Counted from the stretch's first letter, positions 22,918 to 37,900 are shown. The stretch: 64,000 nt of DNA from Hepsetus odoe (GCA_017165825.1 CM029368.1:24727883-24791882), one strand, 5' to 3'. Notes: a model not told the origin generated them from the sequence alone. Made by a program: numbers and translations.

Positions 22918-25900
22918 TTAGGGGTGTGAGTGTTCACCTGGTCTTCCTACTGTCCTGATAAAAGGTCCCACAGAGATGGACGAGCGGTCATGAATGTCCA
23001 CAGACCGGACAGCTCTGTGCTGGTGTCCAGGAGAACAGTTCTGTAAGAGAGGAAGCAGATGTGCTGAGACATTTCCAGCACCACTAGAGGGAGACACATC
23101 CTTTCAAAAAAGTCCTCAGTGAGCTTTCAGTTTAGGGGAAAGAGATCTTTCAGAAAGTTTACTGCAAAATAAGAAAAAAGTTCAACCATAAAAGGAGTGT
23201 TCATAAGATGTCTGAAACATTATTTTTTGTCATGTAAATGCAAAGAGCAGAAAGGATTAGTTGTAAGTTTAGTGTAAGATATGTAAAAAAAGTGTAAAGG
23301 TTTGGTTTTATTGTAAAATGTGTAACTAGAGAGTGTAAAGGTTTATTTCAGTGTAGAATATGAAAATGAAGAGTTTAAAAGTTTAGCTAACTGTTAAATG
23401 TGTAAATAATGGTTTACTTTAGAGTAAAATGAGTAAATTAAGAGTAAATTAAATGTGTGTTCAGACGACTCAAAGGCGGATCTGATTGGCTCTTCTGAGA
23501 CATGTCGTTTATTTTGTTAATTTGTTGTTAAAGCAAATGTGCAAGATTAAGAAACTGAAGGTCCTCACTCATCCACTTGTCCACACTCTAGTCTTCACTG
23601 ACTGATAGATTCTGATCAACGTATGTAAAATTATTGAATAATTAAAAATTCCTCTCAGACTTTTGGTCCAAAATGATGATAATAAACATCTTATTTCTGG
23701 TTCTCTTGACAATGTTCTCTCTTGAGATCAGTTTTGTGAACTGAACAAATGAAGACTAAGAGTTTCCATACCATACTCCAGTCCAATAGGATCAAAGTCA
23801 AAACTGAGAAAATATAAATGTTTTGAAAATAGTTTTTAAAAGTGTGTATCCTGAGCAGGATAAAGTATTGAGAGCTCTGAGATGTGAGTTGGTTAGTCAC
23901 TATTACTTTGTTGAAAATATCATGAGATAATTGAACCCGGAAGAGCCCGGAATCATCTTCTGAATCGAATCATCATTTGACTGTATTGTAAAAACCCATT
24001 ATAAAGTAATTTGCACTTTTTTTTCAGTTTAGCCATCAGTACAGATTCATGTAATAAACTATGAAAGAAAAATAAACAAACAAACAAATGAATGAATGAA
24101 TGAATGAATGAATGAATTAATGCTGACTGTGTAAAAGGTCCCTCTTTATAGTAAATATATTGTAAGGGTTTTGGCTTCTGTGTGACTGTGGTTTCTGAAC
24201 TAACCGCTGCACAGCTATTTCTCTGCAGAAGACAAAGATGGACGGTGCAGTGAAGGTAAACTTTGGAGTAGTCGCCGTTAAATGCAAACAGCTTGAATGA
24301 GAAACGGCCAGTCGTGGAGACCCCATTCTGAAGAACTTCCACCGTGTTATCTTCTGGATTAGGACACCTGAAAATAGTTATGTGTGATTATACATTATGT
24401 AGAGATTAATTCTAGAAAATGAAACATAAGTTTGTAAAAGTAATGAGAGGACACACAGTAAAGAAAAGGTTCAAACCAGTGTGTCAGTTCTCCATGGCTT
24501 TGCTCTACCTGTTGATGATCAGGTCCCAGCGGACAGCATAGTCTGGGTTCTTCACAGGAGTGGCCCAACATGAATCGATCAGTGTGGAGATCTGACGGCC
24601 GTCCACCCCCTGAACAAACACTCCCACATAGATCCGCTGGTCCACTTCTATGTTCATGCTGCCATTGTAAGGGTGGGAAAAGGCAGCATCCATATAGGGA
24701 ATCATCCTGACCTGGTACATGCCCTGACTGCCTGGGAGGGTCTTGTGCACAATGCTGTTGAATTGTCCAAACACAGTTTAATTATTAGGAATACAAAAGT
24801 GCATCTCCGTCAATGGTAAGACATAGCAATTAGCAGATTTAGATCCCGTTTATATCTGTTTACTTCATGCTTTTTAATCTGATCACTCAAAGTACTTCAG
24901 GATCTCTGAGATGCATTTGAGCTACATGTTAAGCTAAAGCTAAAGATAAGGTATAGGGTGAGTTGTATGATAGGCTGGACACTAATGAGAGAAAGAAGGA
25001 CCTTTACTGATTGGTTGAGGGAGAAGTATAGAGAAGGTTAGAAGGACTTGGAAGGTCTACTTTGGTCTAGGTCTACTAGGAAGGTCTACTTTGTAGACTT
25101 GGAAAGAGCATATGATGAGGTACCTAAAGACGAGTTATGGTACTGTGTGGGGAAGTCAAAGAGTGGCAGGAAAATATGAGAGAATGTAACAGGATATGTA
25201 TGAGGGCAGTGTGACAGTGGTGAGGTGATATAATTGCTGAAAGGATGGTGTGGAGAAAGAAGGAATGAAAAAGGATGATCCAATGTAGCAAACCCTAAAA
25301 AAGAAGAAGATGATGATAGAGATGAAGAAGGAAGAGGAACAGTTACTTGGGCCATTAGCTAGTCATATATGTAACCCATCCCAACCTCTGGATAGGGCTG
25401 AATTCTGTGTCCATGGTCAGTGTCTCACTGAGCTGATAAACACAGGAGAAACGCAGCTCCAGATGTTTGTTTCTGTGGATGATTCCTCCTGCTGAGCCGA
25501 CCACTCCCTGGATGGAGTTCTCGTAGATGAAGTGTGTGCCGTTGGCCTGTAGAGAGTTAGATTTATGGTAGAGTGTTCAGTACAATGTATTCTTTCTGTC
25601 ATATTATTTCATAAAATGCGTAGAAACTTGAACAACACTTTTTAAGTTAATGATTTGCGGTATGTGTTTGAAAGTTGCTGCTTTATATTTATTCTGTAAG
25701 TTCTGATGAGCCTGTGTGGTTTCTGTTTTGGTGTACCGTCAGGTTCGTGCCACAGACGTGATCATCGTTATCAAAGTGGAACACCAGTCTGCCATTCTGG
25801 AGTGTCCCTCTGCAGCTGGGGTCACTCAGGTGCAGGACGTCTGCAGGGAAACCAGCCTCAAAGAGCTGACAGCGGGACAGAGACATGGTTCCAGAGCTGC

Positions 25901-25921
25901 TCTCACAGGTTTCACTGGAGT
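22918..25921 (-). CDS. Gene A: ZP domain, five exons
   Basis: The domain starts in 25737-25921 (ETCESSSGTMSLSRCQLF) and continues in 25386-25546 (GTHFIYENSIQGVVGSAGG), 24509-24754 (GMYQVRMIPYMDAAFS, DSCWATP), 24205-24367 (CPNPEDNTVEVLQNGVST) and 22918-23040. The last exon reads NCSPGHQHRAVRSVDIHDRS and then SISVGPFI. HRAVRS is a possible basic cleavage site before the hydrophobic patch, as ZP proteins need for polymerisation. The stop is TAA at 22920-22918. Exon phases are 1-0, 0-2, 2-2, 2-0 and 0-stop, identical to gene B. Confidence 0.9.
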
Positions 25922-28900
25922 CTGCCTCATAGAGATGGAGGTAAAGATGTGAGGACTTGTTTTATTGAAGAAGCTGTAAAAAGTGCTTGGTCCAGCATGT
26001 GCTGTTCCAGGTACCGTAAGATTCTTTACCAGTTCTTGTGCGGTTCTCATTACAGAGGCAGCCAAGGACTCCATTTCTCTCTCCACACCACTCATCCTCA
26101 GTGCAGTTCAGCTCCACACAGGGGTCCACCCTCACTAAACAGGAAATAAAACAGAAATTTAGTGACAGAGTAACAGACAAACAAACTCCCAGTTAGAGTT
26201 AAGAAACAGAATCCTCAGAGAGTAAAAGAACAAGTCTCAGACTGTGATGAACAGTGTATAATGAAATAAACAGTGATCTTAAACTCCACTGCTGCAAAGT
26301 CTTTTCCTGGTTCATCTGCGGTGCCTGCAGTACTTTTAAACCCTGATTTGCTAAAAAGTCAGAAATGGTCCCTCCTTAACTAATGGGTCCAGGGGGCACA
26401 GCTCACCCTTTAAGAGCACCAAGCTCAGCCCGACTGGACCTCCTGTTTCTCCAAAGCAGACCTGCATTAAGAGTCTTCATTCTCAACTTCCCTCAAACAT
26501 CATTCACCAGAATTCACCTTCAGGCCTTCAACTATGGGCAGCGGTGGCCTAGTGGTTAGGGAGTTGCCCCTGACTGGATGATTGTGAGTTCGATTCCTTC
26601 ATCAGTAGATTGCCCTCAGGTACCCTTGAGCAAGGTACTGTCCCCATCACTGCTCCCCAGGCACTTTCAATAGCTGCCCCCTGCTGCACATGTGTTTATG
26701 GGTGAAACACAGAGGTTGAATTTTTTTTTGTTTAGGTTTTTTTTGTGTGAGGAAAGATTCTTTTGAACACAGCAAAGCCTTCACTTCCATTAATCTGGTC
26801 GCTCTGTCAGATAACGTAAATGCAAATGCCAGAGTTTCTGTATTTTACCTGTTATGGTGGTGGCCACAGTAACAGGCTCTGTTGTTTCTGGGATTTCTGG
26901 AGTGGTAGTTGGAGTAATGCTATCAACATCTGCAATGCGGACATATGACACAATTTATATTACTTTAAGAAAAACAGGTTCAACCGGACATAAAATATAT
27001 AAATGGTTAAATAATCAAACCTACCTGCACAGTAAGCAGAAGAACAGACGACTGGACTGACAAACTCATAGACGTAGTAATTTCCTGGACAAGCTTTCAC
27101 TTGAATGGGGAAGGAATTAAAGTAACAGCAGTCACTGTTCCAGCTTCCACAGACCTGCCGAGTGACCACTCCATCTTCCACCCGCGGGTGAGAACCGTTC
27201 AGCCAGAGAGGGATTTCAGTACCACAGCTGGATTGGCTAACACACGATTCTGGCATCCGGATATTATTGCCATTGTACATGAGCCGATACCAGCCGTTCC
27301 AGTTCATGTTGGAGTCACACCACCACCCCCAGAAGTTTGTTTTGTTTGTGGCTCGATCAGGATCATCCAGTACACTGTAGTCATTGCAGGGATCATAGCT
27401 GGGTCTGGTCAGAGGAACTAGAAGAGTTTATATTACAGTTAGGTTGCTCACACCATGTGTTCTGGGCACTAAAGCAAAACCTTCAACACTTTATTTCATA
27501 TTTTTCAGAACATTGCAGTTTGTGCTTGGAAAATACTTTTTATTTATCAAATCTATTCACAGGACATGATAAAGTAAAGGAACTTTTCTGCTACCTGTGC
27601 AGTATGTAGGCAGTGGGAGTGACACATCTGGCTTGACTAGTTTGTAGACATAATACTGTCCTGGACAGGCTTTCACCTGGATTGGGTTGGACGATCTAAA
27701 GGAATTACAGCGGTACTGATAGTAATCATCAATTCTGGATGCATAGATTTCTCTGGTGACAATGCCATCTTCTGGTTTAGGATGAGAGCCGCCGAGCCAA
27801 AGTGCAGTGAATCCCCCACATTCAGTGTAACTCACACAGCTCTCCATGAGCTGAGCATTTGCTCCATGAAAAAGTATCCGGTACCAGCTGTTCCACTCAA
27901 CTAAGGTGTCGTCATGTGCTCGGTTAGACCAGTAATAGTACTGGTTGGTAATGTTTCTCCATTCATCATCGAGAACAGTGTAATCACTGCAGGGGTCGAA
28001 GCTGTAGTCCACTGGAGAAGTTGCTGTGGAAGCAGGTGGACACAGTCAGTGCTTTACTGCACAGATCAATATTAATAGCACCCTGTCCCAGAGCCTCAGG
28101 TCTTGTGGGTGTGATTTTATTATTTTCTTAAATAGCAATATAAGAGAACAGGATTAAGGTGTGTTAACTGATTTGGTACACTTACACTAACCAAAGTAAA
28201 ACAAGGCTAACGTATAAAGGATGCACTTTATGAGGCAACCTACCAGTGATGCGGTTTCCTGCGTCACTGGCTGCAGTTGTGGGTGCAGCAGTTGGAGTTA
28301 CAGTGCTAACATCTAAAAAAAAAGGAAACTTTAAAACAACATGTAAAAATGATTTAAGATTTGGAACAATTAAAGTTAAACTCACAGGTTACCTGTACAG
28401 TAGGCCATGGCCCAGTAAGGTGTATTCAGAAGCTCATAGATGTAGTAGTTTCCTGGACAGGCTTTAACCCGAATGGGGTTTGATTTGAAGTAACAGCAGT
28501 CTCCTCCTGAATTCCCACAGACCTGCCGAATTACCACTCCGTCCTCTATCTGAGGGTGAGGACCGTTGAGCCACAGGGTGTAATAAGTGCCACATCTGTT
28601 TACATCAACACAGCTCTCTGACATCCGGATGTTCATCCCGTGATAGAAGAGCCGGTACCAGCCGTCCTCGTTGAATAAACTGTCTGGAATCCATGATCCA
28701 GTCTCATTACTGGCTCTCCAGGGTCGGTCCAGTGAGACATAGTTGTTGCAGGGATCAGTAATGTTGTCAAAAGGAACTATCATGGAAAAAAAAAGATTGA
28801 TATATTTTCTGTTTATTATTTTGTTTAGTAAGAACAACAAATATAGCACTTTCCATAGTCGTATTCATAGAGCTTCATTATTCATAGAGCTTCATCAAGT

Positions 28901-31900
28901 TCATTATAAAAAATACAGCTGGGGTGAATCTCAGTGCTCAGGTGGACACATCCTGGACAGGTCACCAGTTCATTATAACCCCCCCCCACCACCAGCACAC
29001 ACAGACTCACACACACATACCTTGGGGGGTTCTTAAGTTCACCTGTTATGTGTTTTGACTGTGGGAGGAAACCAGAATTCCCACACAGATATGAGGGGGA
29101 CATGTTCACTCTGCACAGGAAGAACCCAGAATAGAACCAACAACCTTCTGACTGTAAGGTAACACTGCTAAGCACTGTCCAACTATGCTGTCTATCGATA
29201 ACATCATACTGTTAAATTAAGTAAACAAAAATGATTAAACGTGATAACGGTGCTTTATACTAAATACAGTGAGGAACGAACTGAAAAGATGCTTTACCTG
29301 CACAGTATGTCGGCATTATGATTGACACATCAGGCCTGATGAGTCTGTAGACGTAGTACTGTCCTGGACAGGCTTTGACCTGGACTGGTTTGGATCTGTA
29401 GCTGTTGGAGCACTGGTTATAACTGTAGTAATAGTATTGTTGATTGGTGGTTCCGTAGATTTCTCGGGTGACGATGCCGTCCTCCAGCTGTGGATGAGAG
29501 CCACTGAGCCAGAGAGATGTGTAACCACCACATGGCATGTAGTTCATACAATAATTCTGAATCTGAGCGTTCTTTCCCTTTAAATACAGCCGGTACCAGC
29601 CGTTCCAGTCAACAAGAGTGTCATCATGACCTCTGGGATTGTAACTGTTAATGCTGTTATTATGCAGATTCCTCCAGTCGTCATCAAGAACAGTGTAGTT
29701 GTAGCAGGGGTCAAAACTGTAGTTGGTTGGAGTGGTTGCTATGGAAACACAAAAACATTTATAGCGATTAAATGATGCTCTTATCCAGAATGACCTACAT
29801 TTTTTAGCTACAGGGACAGTCCCCCTGGAGCAATGGGTTTTGTGCAGGAACCCAATGGTGGTCGTGCTGGAGGTAGGATTTGAACCTGTGATCTCATGGT
29901 CCTTAGGTGTAATGGTGGCGGGTGCGGGAAGGACATCAGTGCAGAGCCAGGAGTCCGGAACAGAGTTTTATTAATTTATATTAACCAAAACAAGATCCAA
30001 GGACATAATCAGACTGCAGTTCCTTGGATCTTGGTTTTAGTTAGGACTGCAGTCTGATTATACCAAATTACCAAAACCACTATTAAGTGTAGGCTTTGCC
30101 TAGTGAATGAACTGTGCTCTGTTCTGACTCATCTGGGCTTAAATAGCAGCCCCAATGAAGTCCTCTACCATGCCCAAAACAAACCTAACCCATGACAGAA
30201 CCCCACCCCCCCCAAAAGGCGCAACTCCTGGGGCACCAAAACATATTCTTGCCCCAAGCTGAGCCTCTGGGGGGAGGCCAAGAAAAAAAACCCTCAAAAA
30301 ACAGCCCCCTTATAGGGCACATGGCCAGGTCCACAAAACAAAACTAACTTTAACCTAAAGGGACCCCTGGCCAGCCGCTGCCACATTCAGGGCTGCTGGC
30401 GGTGGTGAGGGGTATCCTAAAGTCTTTGTCCATTGTGGGACCCCATGGTCATAAGGGCAGCGTCTCCCACTTTCTTCGATGACGATCTCCACAGGGGCAC
30501 CGAATTTCTGATAGTTCTTAACAAACCATTTCAACATAGACATACACTTTCTCAGTTCATTTATAGGTGAGTATCTAACACAAGACTACAAGCACCCCAG
30601 ATGTGCAGGTTTAGCAGAGACACAACAGAAACACATGGCAATGGAACTAAAAGAAAGCTGGACAAAGACACAGATAATGTGGTTCTTAGAAAGACATCAG
30701 ACAGAACATCAGACATCAGATGCCCCACCAGGCACGGTGAGCCATCACTCATGTAGCTCAACTCCTCCACAGAAGATTTTTGTTAAAATAAGTAACATCA
30801 GTGGATCAAGTGAAGTTATTCATTAAACCGTCTGAGTTTAATTTACTGTAGTGATGGTGAGCTGCTGTAGTTGAGCAGTAACATGCAATATTGAACACAG
30901 CGGTCTGGTGATGGTCCACCAGTAAAACCACTGTTTAAAGGGTCTATGTGATATGTTCATGATGATATGGATGGAAACCTACTGGCGGTGGTGTTGAACT
31001 CTGAATCTGAAGTCTGTGTTAATGTGCTGACATCTGAAAAACAGAAATGTAAAACACCTTCATTAGTGGAGGAGTGTAATATTCATTATGAAATGATGGT
31101 GTGACATGATGAACTAAACGCTCTACCTGTACAGTAGGCCATATTGCAGAAGATTGGTTTTACCAACTCATAGACGTAGTAGTTTCCTGGACAAGCTTTA
31201 ACTTGAATTAGGAAAGATCTGAAGTAACAGCAGTCGTATCCTGTGTTCACACAGACTTGCCGAGTGACCACTCCGTCCCTTATCTGAGGGTGAGAACCGT
31301 TGATCCACAGGGTGTAATAAGAACCACATCTGTTTACATCAACACAGCTCTCCGCCATCCGGATGTTCATCCCATGATAGAAGAGCCGGTACCAGCCGTC
31401 CCAGCCAAATTCACTGTCACAAATATCCAGTCCAGTCTCATTACTGGCTCTCCAGGGCTGATCCAGAGACGTGTAGTTGTAACATGGATCATAAATGAGG
31501 CTGTTGACAAAAACTGTCAAAGAACAAAAACAAAAAGTTAAAACCACTCATGAATTTCATGACTTTTTATTTTCCATTTATTGTTCTAATTTGTGTAGGA
31601 ATGAATCAGAGTCATGCTGTGGGTTAGTTCACAAGGTTTACCTGCACAGTATGACGGTACTGGGACTGATACATCAGGCCTGATGAGTCTGTAGACGTAG
31701 TACTGTCCTGGACAGGCTTTGACCTGGATTGAGTGGGATCTGCTGAGGCTGCATTGGTTATAATAATAGTATCCAGGGGTGTTAGTGGCGTAGGTCTCTC
31801 GGGTGACGATACCGTCCTCTACTCGGGGATGAGGTCCCTCAAGCCAAAGTGCACTGTAACCCCCACATGACCGATAATTACCACACCATGCAGTTTCAGC

Positions 31901-34900
31901 AAGCTGAGAACTTCTGCCCTGGATGTAGATCCTGTACCAGCCCTTCCACTCAACAACTGTATCATCATGACCTCGGTAGTAATTGTCAGTAATGTGTACG
32001 TTTCTCCAGTAGTCGTCAATAACACTGTAGTTTTTACAGGGGTCAGAGGTGAGATTGGTTGTAGGGGTTGCTGTGGAAGGTACAGTACATTGCTTTATTA
32101 ATAAGAACAGTTTTCAGGGTTTTCAGTTGTTAATGACTAGTTTTATGACTGTGAGGCAATTTCTTCAGTCCCTGTCCATTTTAGCTCACTGTTCTACTAA
32201 CTTGTTAACTTGTCTGCTTCATGTCTCAACAGAACACATTGATACTCCAACATCTACAGCAGTGTCAAGGTTTCCAATGTCAGAGTCATAGACATGAATC
32301 TCATGGCAATACTGGGAGAACAAGAAGAAGAAGTATAACGTTGAATTTGCGTTGATCTGAGAAATTTAATGAATTGTACACTAAGATATTGGGATTTGTT
32401 TCTAATACAGATCTATGTTGTCAAAATGGAAGGAAACACTGGACACTCAGCATTGCTGTGAGATACATGTCGATGAAGAATTGGAGATGGTGAATGTAAA
32501 TATTTCAGCAAACATGTACACATCTCTATATAAAGAAGAGGACCACTATCACACCTATTAATGAGTCTGAAGATGGAGAGTGACAGGAGTGACTGTGATA
32601 GATGGGCAAGGGTGAAAGGGAATGTTTACAGGACGGTATTGATACAGCTGTGTTATATGGGCTGGAGACAGTGGTGAGGAGGTAAAGGCAGGCAGTGGAG
32701 CTGGAGATCTCAGAGAGGGAAGATACTGAGATTTGTGTTGGGAGGGACGAACACGAACATGATTAAGAATGAATATTGTAGAGGGACAGCTCAGGTTGAA
32801 CAAGTTAAAGTCAGAGAATCAAGACTGCATTAGTTTGGACATGTCCAGAGGAGAGACGAGGAGTATATCCAGATATAGATATAGAAGAATGTTGAGGATG
32901 GAGCTGCTGTCATTTCGCCGTTTGGGGTGGAAAAAAGGAAGCAGAGGTGCAAATGCACGGAGAGTTCAAATCAACCACGCAGGGTTAGTTTATTCATACA
33001 CACCAAACAACACAAGGGTGAACGGACACTTCCGGATCGGCTAGGCAGCCTTAAGTAATTGTTGTCAGGTGTTTATCAGGTGTTGTCCAGATCCTGGGGA
33101 AATGAGAGGGAGAAAGTGAGAACACTGCTATTACTTCAGAGATCGGGACCGAACTCCAGGTGGCGCCATGACAGCCAGGAAAGAGGAGGAGAGGAAGGAA
33201 AAATAAGAGGTTTATGGATGTGGTGAGTGAGGACATGCAGGCGGCCAGTGTGAAAGAGTAAGATGCAGAGGACAAGAAGACATGGAGACAGATGGTCCAC
33301 TATGGTGCACTCTAATGTGAGCAGTTGAAAGAAGAAGAAGAAGAATGAACTTGAGGAAGAACTTGCAGGTCTTCTGAACGACAGGCCACATGTACAACTT
33401 GTGTGTTGGTGATGGTGGATGATGTTGATAAAATAAAATAATGATGTGAACGTTCTTCTGTATTTAACAAGCAATTTATTCCAAAACGTAAAAGATGAGA
33501 ATAACATTGAAACCTACTGAGAGATCCAGAGTCAGCTGTTGGAGCAGAGTTTGGGGTTATGCTGTTGATATCTAGAAAGAAAATTTCCAATTTTGGAAAA
33601 AAATATTTGAAGGTGCATAACATGATGATGATTATAACATGATGATGATTTTAACACATGAGACAGATTTAAATGGTGAACCTGTGCAGTACGCCGTGTT
33701 GCAGTAGTTTGGACGGACAAACTTGTACACGTAGTAGTTTCCTGCACAGGCTTTGACTTGGATTGAAACGGAACCAAAGAAGCAGCAGTCGTATCCTCCA
33801 TTCACGCAGACCTGCCGAGTGACCACTCCATCCTTTATCTGAGGGTGAAGACCGTTGAGCCACAGGGTGTAATAAGAACCACATCTGTTTACATCAACAC
33901 AGCTCTCCGACATCCGGATGTTCATCCCGTAATAGAAGAGCCGGTACCAGCCGTTCCACTCGAAATCTCGGTCACAGATGCTCAGTCCAGTCTGATTACT
34001 GGCTCTCCAGGGCTGATCCAGGGAGGTATATTTATTGCAGGGATCAAAAGTTGGAGAACTTGCAGCTGTGAAAACATAAATAAAGAAATATTTATCTGAA
34101 TGAAACACGTTTATATGCTTTAAACATCCACCTACCACCCACTGCATACTCAATGCTGGGAAATCAAAGGTTGGTGTCACAGGTGAGGTGTGTTTTGGGC
34201 ACGGTAGAGGGCGCTCTGTTCTGACTGAGCACACCTGAGCTCATGAAGGCACAGATGTGCTTCACTGGGGCCGACTATTTAAGCCCCAATGAGTCAGAAC
34301 AGAGCGCGGCTCATTCGTTAGGCTAAGCCTACACGGCATGGTGGTTCTGTGCACTTGGTAATCTGGTATCTTGGTTTAGGCTGCAGTTCCTTGGTTTTAG
34401 TTCTTGGATCTTGTTTTGTTAATATAGATAATAAAGTTATGTTCCGAACTCCTGGCTCTGCACCCCGCCACCGTTACAGTTGGGTACACTAGTGTATTCA
34501 CAGTGAGGCTTGATGAACTGGTACATCCCGTTTGTGCTCTTGGGTTTCCTGTTTCTAAACTCTATATTCTCTTGTCTGGTTTTGCTGGTGAATTTTGGTT
34601 TCTTCTTCACTTTATAATATTCATAAATGTAGATACTTTAATGACACTTTAAATGTGGGTCCTCTAACGTGCATCACCCATCCATCCATTCTCCTCCGCT
34701 TATCCGAGGTCGGGTTGCCGGTGCAGCAGCTTCAGCAGGGATGCCCAGACTTCCCTCTCTCCAGCCACTTCTTCCAGCTCCTCCAGGCAGATCCCAAGGC
34801 GTTCCCAGGCCAGCCGAGAGACATAGTCTCTCCGGCGTGTCATGGGTCTTCCCCGGGGTCTTTTTCCATTGGGAAGTGCCCGGAACACCTCACCAGGGAG

Positions 34901-37900
34901 GCGTCCAGGGGGCATCCTAATCAGATGCCCGAGCCACCTCATCTAGCTCCTCTCGATGCAGAGGAGCAGCGTTTCTACTCTGAGCCCCTCCCGGATGACT
35001 GAGCTTCTCACCCTATCTCTAAGGGGGAGCCCAGACACCCTGCGGAGGAAACTCATTTCGGCCGCTCGTATTCGCGATCTCGTTCTTTTGGTCACTACCC
35101 ACAGCTCGTGACCATAGGTGAGGGTGGAGACATAGATCGACCGGTAAACTGAGAGCTTTTCCTTTTGGCTCAGCTCCTTCTTCACCATGACGGCCCGACG
35201 CAGAAACCGCATCACTGCGGACACTGCTCCGATCCGCCTGTCGATCTCCCGCTCCATTCTACCCTCGTGAACAAGATTCCGTGATACTTAAACTCCTCCA
35301 CTTTGGGCAGGATTTTACTCCCAACCCTGAGAGGGCACTCCACCCCTTTCCGGCTGAGGACCATGGCCTCAGATTTGGAGGTGCTGGACAGCCCTTATCA
35401 GGCAATATGGTACCCCATACTCTCGGAGTACCCCCCACAGGAGCCCCCGAGGGACACAGTCGAATGCCTTCTCCAAGTCCACAAAGCACATGTAGACTGG
35501 TTGGGCAAACTCCCATGCACCCTCCAGGATCCTGCTAAGGGTGTAGAGCTGGTCAACTGTTCCGCGACCTGGACGAAAACCACACTGCTCCTCCTGAATG
35601 CGAGGTTCGACTATCCGACGGACCCTTCTTTCCAGGACCCTTGAATAGACTTTCCCTGGGAGGCTGAGAAGTGTGATCCCTCTATAGTTGGAACACACCC
35701 TCCGGTCCCCTTTCTTAAAGAGGGGGACCACCACCCCGGTTTGCCAATCCAGAGGCACCGTTCCTGATGCCCATGCAATGTTGCAGAGGCATGTCAGCCA
35801 TGACAGTCCTACAACATCCAGAGCCTTGAGGAGCTCCAGGGGGATATCATCCACCCCCAGAGCCCTGCCACCAAGGAGCTTTTTGACCACCTTGGCAACC
35901 CTGGCCCCAGAGATGGAAAAGTCCACCTCTATGTCCCCAGGCTCTGCTTCCTCCTCGGAAGGCATGTTGGTGGAATTAAGGAGGTCTTTGAAGTCTTCCC
36001 CCCCACCGATCCACAACGTCCTGAGCTGAGGTCAGCAGCGCACCATCCCCACTATACACTGTGTTGACCGTGCACTGCTTTCCCCTCCTGAGACGCCCGA
36101 TGGTGGACCAGAATCTCCTTGAAGCTGTCTGGAAGTCTTTCTCCATGGCCTCTCCAAACTCCTCCCATGCCCAAGTTTTTAGGACTCCTTCTTCAGCTTG
36201 ATGGCATCCCCCACCCTCCACCAACAGGTTCTCGGGTTGCCACCACTACAGGCACCGACCACCTTACGGCCACAGCTCCGGTCAGCCGCCTCAAAAATGG
36301 AGACGCAGAATATAGTCCTTTCGGACTCAATGTCCCCCACCTCTGCGGGCCGTGGTTAAAGCTTTGCCGGAGGTGGGAGTTGAAGCTCGTCCTGACAGGG
36401 AAAACGTCTTCCAAAATAGTTGTTAATCATAAGAGGTCTTCTGAACCGCTCTTTGTCTCTTCCCTCACCTAGGACCTGTTTGCCTTGGGTGCCCCTACCA
36501 AGTGTAACGGTCCTGTGCCAGTAGAGTGCGCCCTGCTCTGATTGTGCACACCTGAGCATTGGGTGCCAGGTGTGTCTCATTGGGGCTGGGGTTATAAGCC
36601 CCAGTGAATCAGAGCAGGGTGCTGGTCATACTGTGTGCGCACTGTGATTACTCGGGTTATGGTTTACATTTGTTATGTTTAGTTTGAGTTCTGAGCACTC
36701 GGTAGCCCCTGGAGAAGTGGGGCTGCGATGCCAGCTCACGTGTCAGCAGAAGGTGGGACTGAAGGGAAATCCGCCATCACCGCGGAGGCGGCGGGGCTTC
36801 GAGGGATGAGGTCCAAGTCCGCCGGAGGAGGCGGGGTTCCGAGGGGCTGTGTCCAATCTAGACCGCTGGAGAGAGAGCGGTGTTTCGGGGGCCACAGCCA
36901 AACCCGCCTGAGGACCGCGGTGAGAGCGGAGCGGTCGACTGGACTTTGTTTGGACTTTTTGTTGGATGTTTGCGCTGCCCCTCTCCTTTCGGGGGATCCT
37001 GCTTTGGATGAAGCAGGATCTGGCCCCCCGGAGTAGGCGCCTTTGGGGAGGGGCACTGTAATGGTCCTGTGCCAGTAGAGGGCGCCCTGCTCTGATTGTG
37101 CACACCTGAGCATTGGGTGCCAGGTGTGTCTCATTGGGGCTGGGGTTATAAGCCCCAGTGAATCAGAGCAGGGCGCTGGTCATTCTGTGTGTGCATTGTG
37201 ATTACTCGGGTTATGGTTTACTTTTGTTATGTTTAGTTTGAGTTCTGAGCTCTTTATCAGTCATTAAAGTCCAGTACGAAGTTCTCGGCTCTGCGTTGGC
37301 GTCCAGTCCTTAACACCACCCCGTGACACCAGGGGCATAAACCCCCTGACAACATAGCTCCCAGGATCATTGGGACACACAAACCTCCACCATGATAAGG
37401 TGGCAGTTCGAGGAGGAGTAAAGTGCATGGTTTAAAATCTATGAAGTTTTAACTTTTCTTATTTTAAGAAGTTATGGATTAATTAAGTGTGTTACAGGTT
37501 AAATCTTCTGTGACAGTTGATAACTCATCATTATTATAACTCATCATCATTATGATAACTCATCATCATTACATCTGAGTTCTTTAGGTTGGTGATCATC
37601 TGCAGAAAAGGCTCATTTATGGATTTATTACCCAAAGACTGGCAGTTCTGACTATCACACAGTCACTTTCTAAATGATTGACATGAACTGGAAAAGCAAG
37701 TTCACCTCTGAACATTTTAAGATCCCATGATTGTAGGAAGATGGTTTAAGGTGAGAGAAGAGAGTAATAAACTCAGATTAGAGTCTTTTTAGGATTAAAT
37801 GAATATATTGAACTCTTTTACTAACGATGGTGGTGTTTGTAGCTTCATCAAACCCCTGTGATTACCTTCAGCCGGTCCAACATGTCCTCCTCCTGTGGAA

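Noticed and set aside
34595..36472. Plus-strand frames of over 100 codons across the Rex3 copy
   Set aside because: They are antisense shadows of the Rex3 reverse-transcriptase frame on the minus strand.
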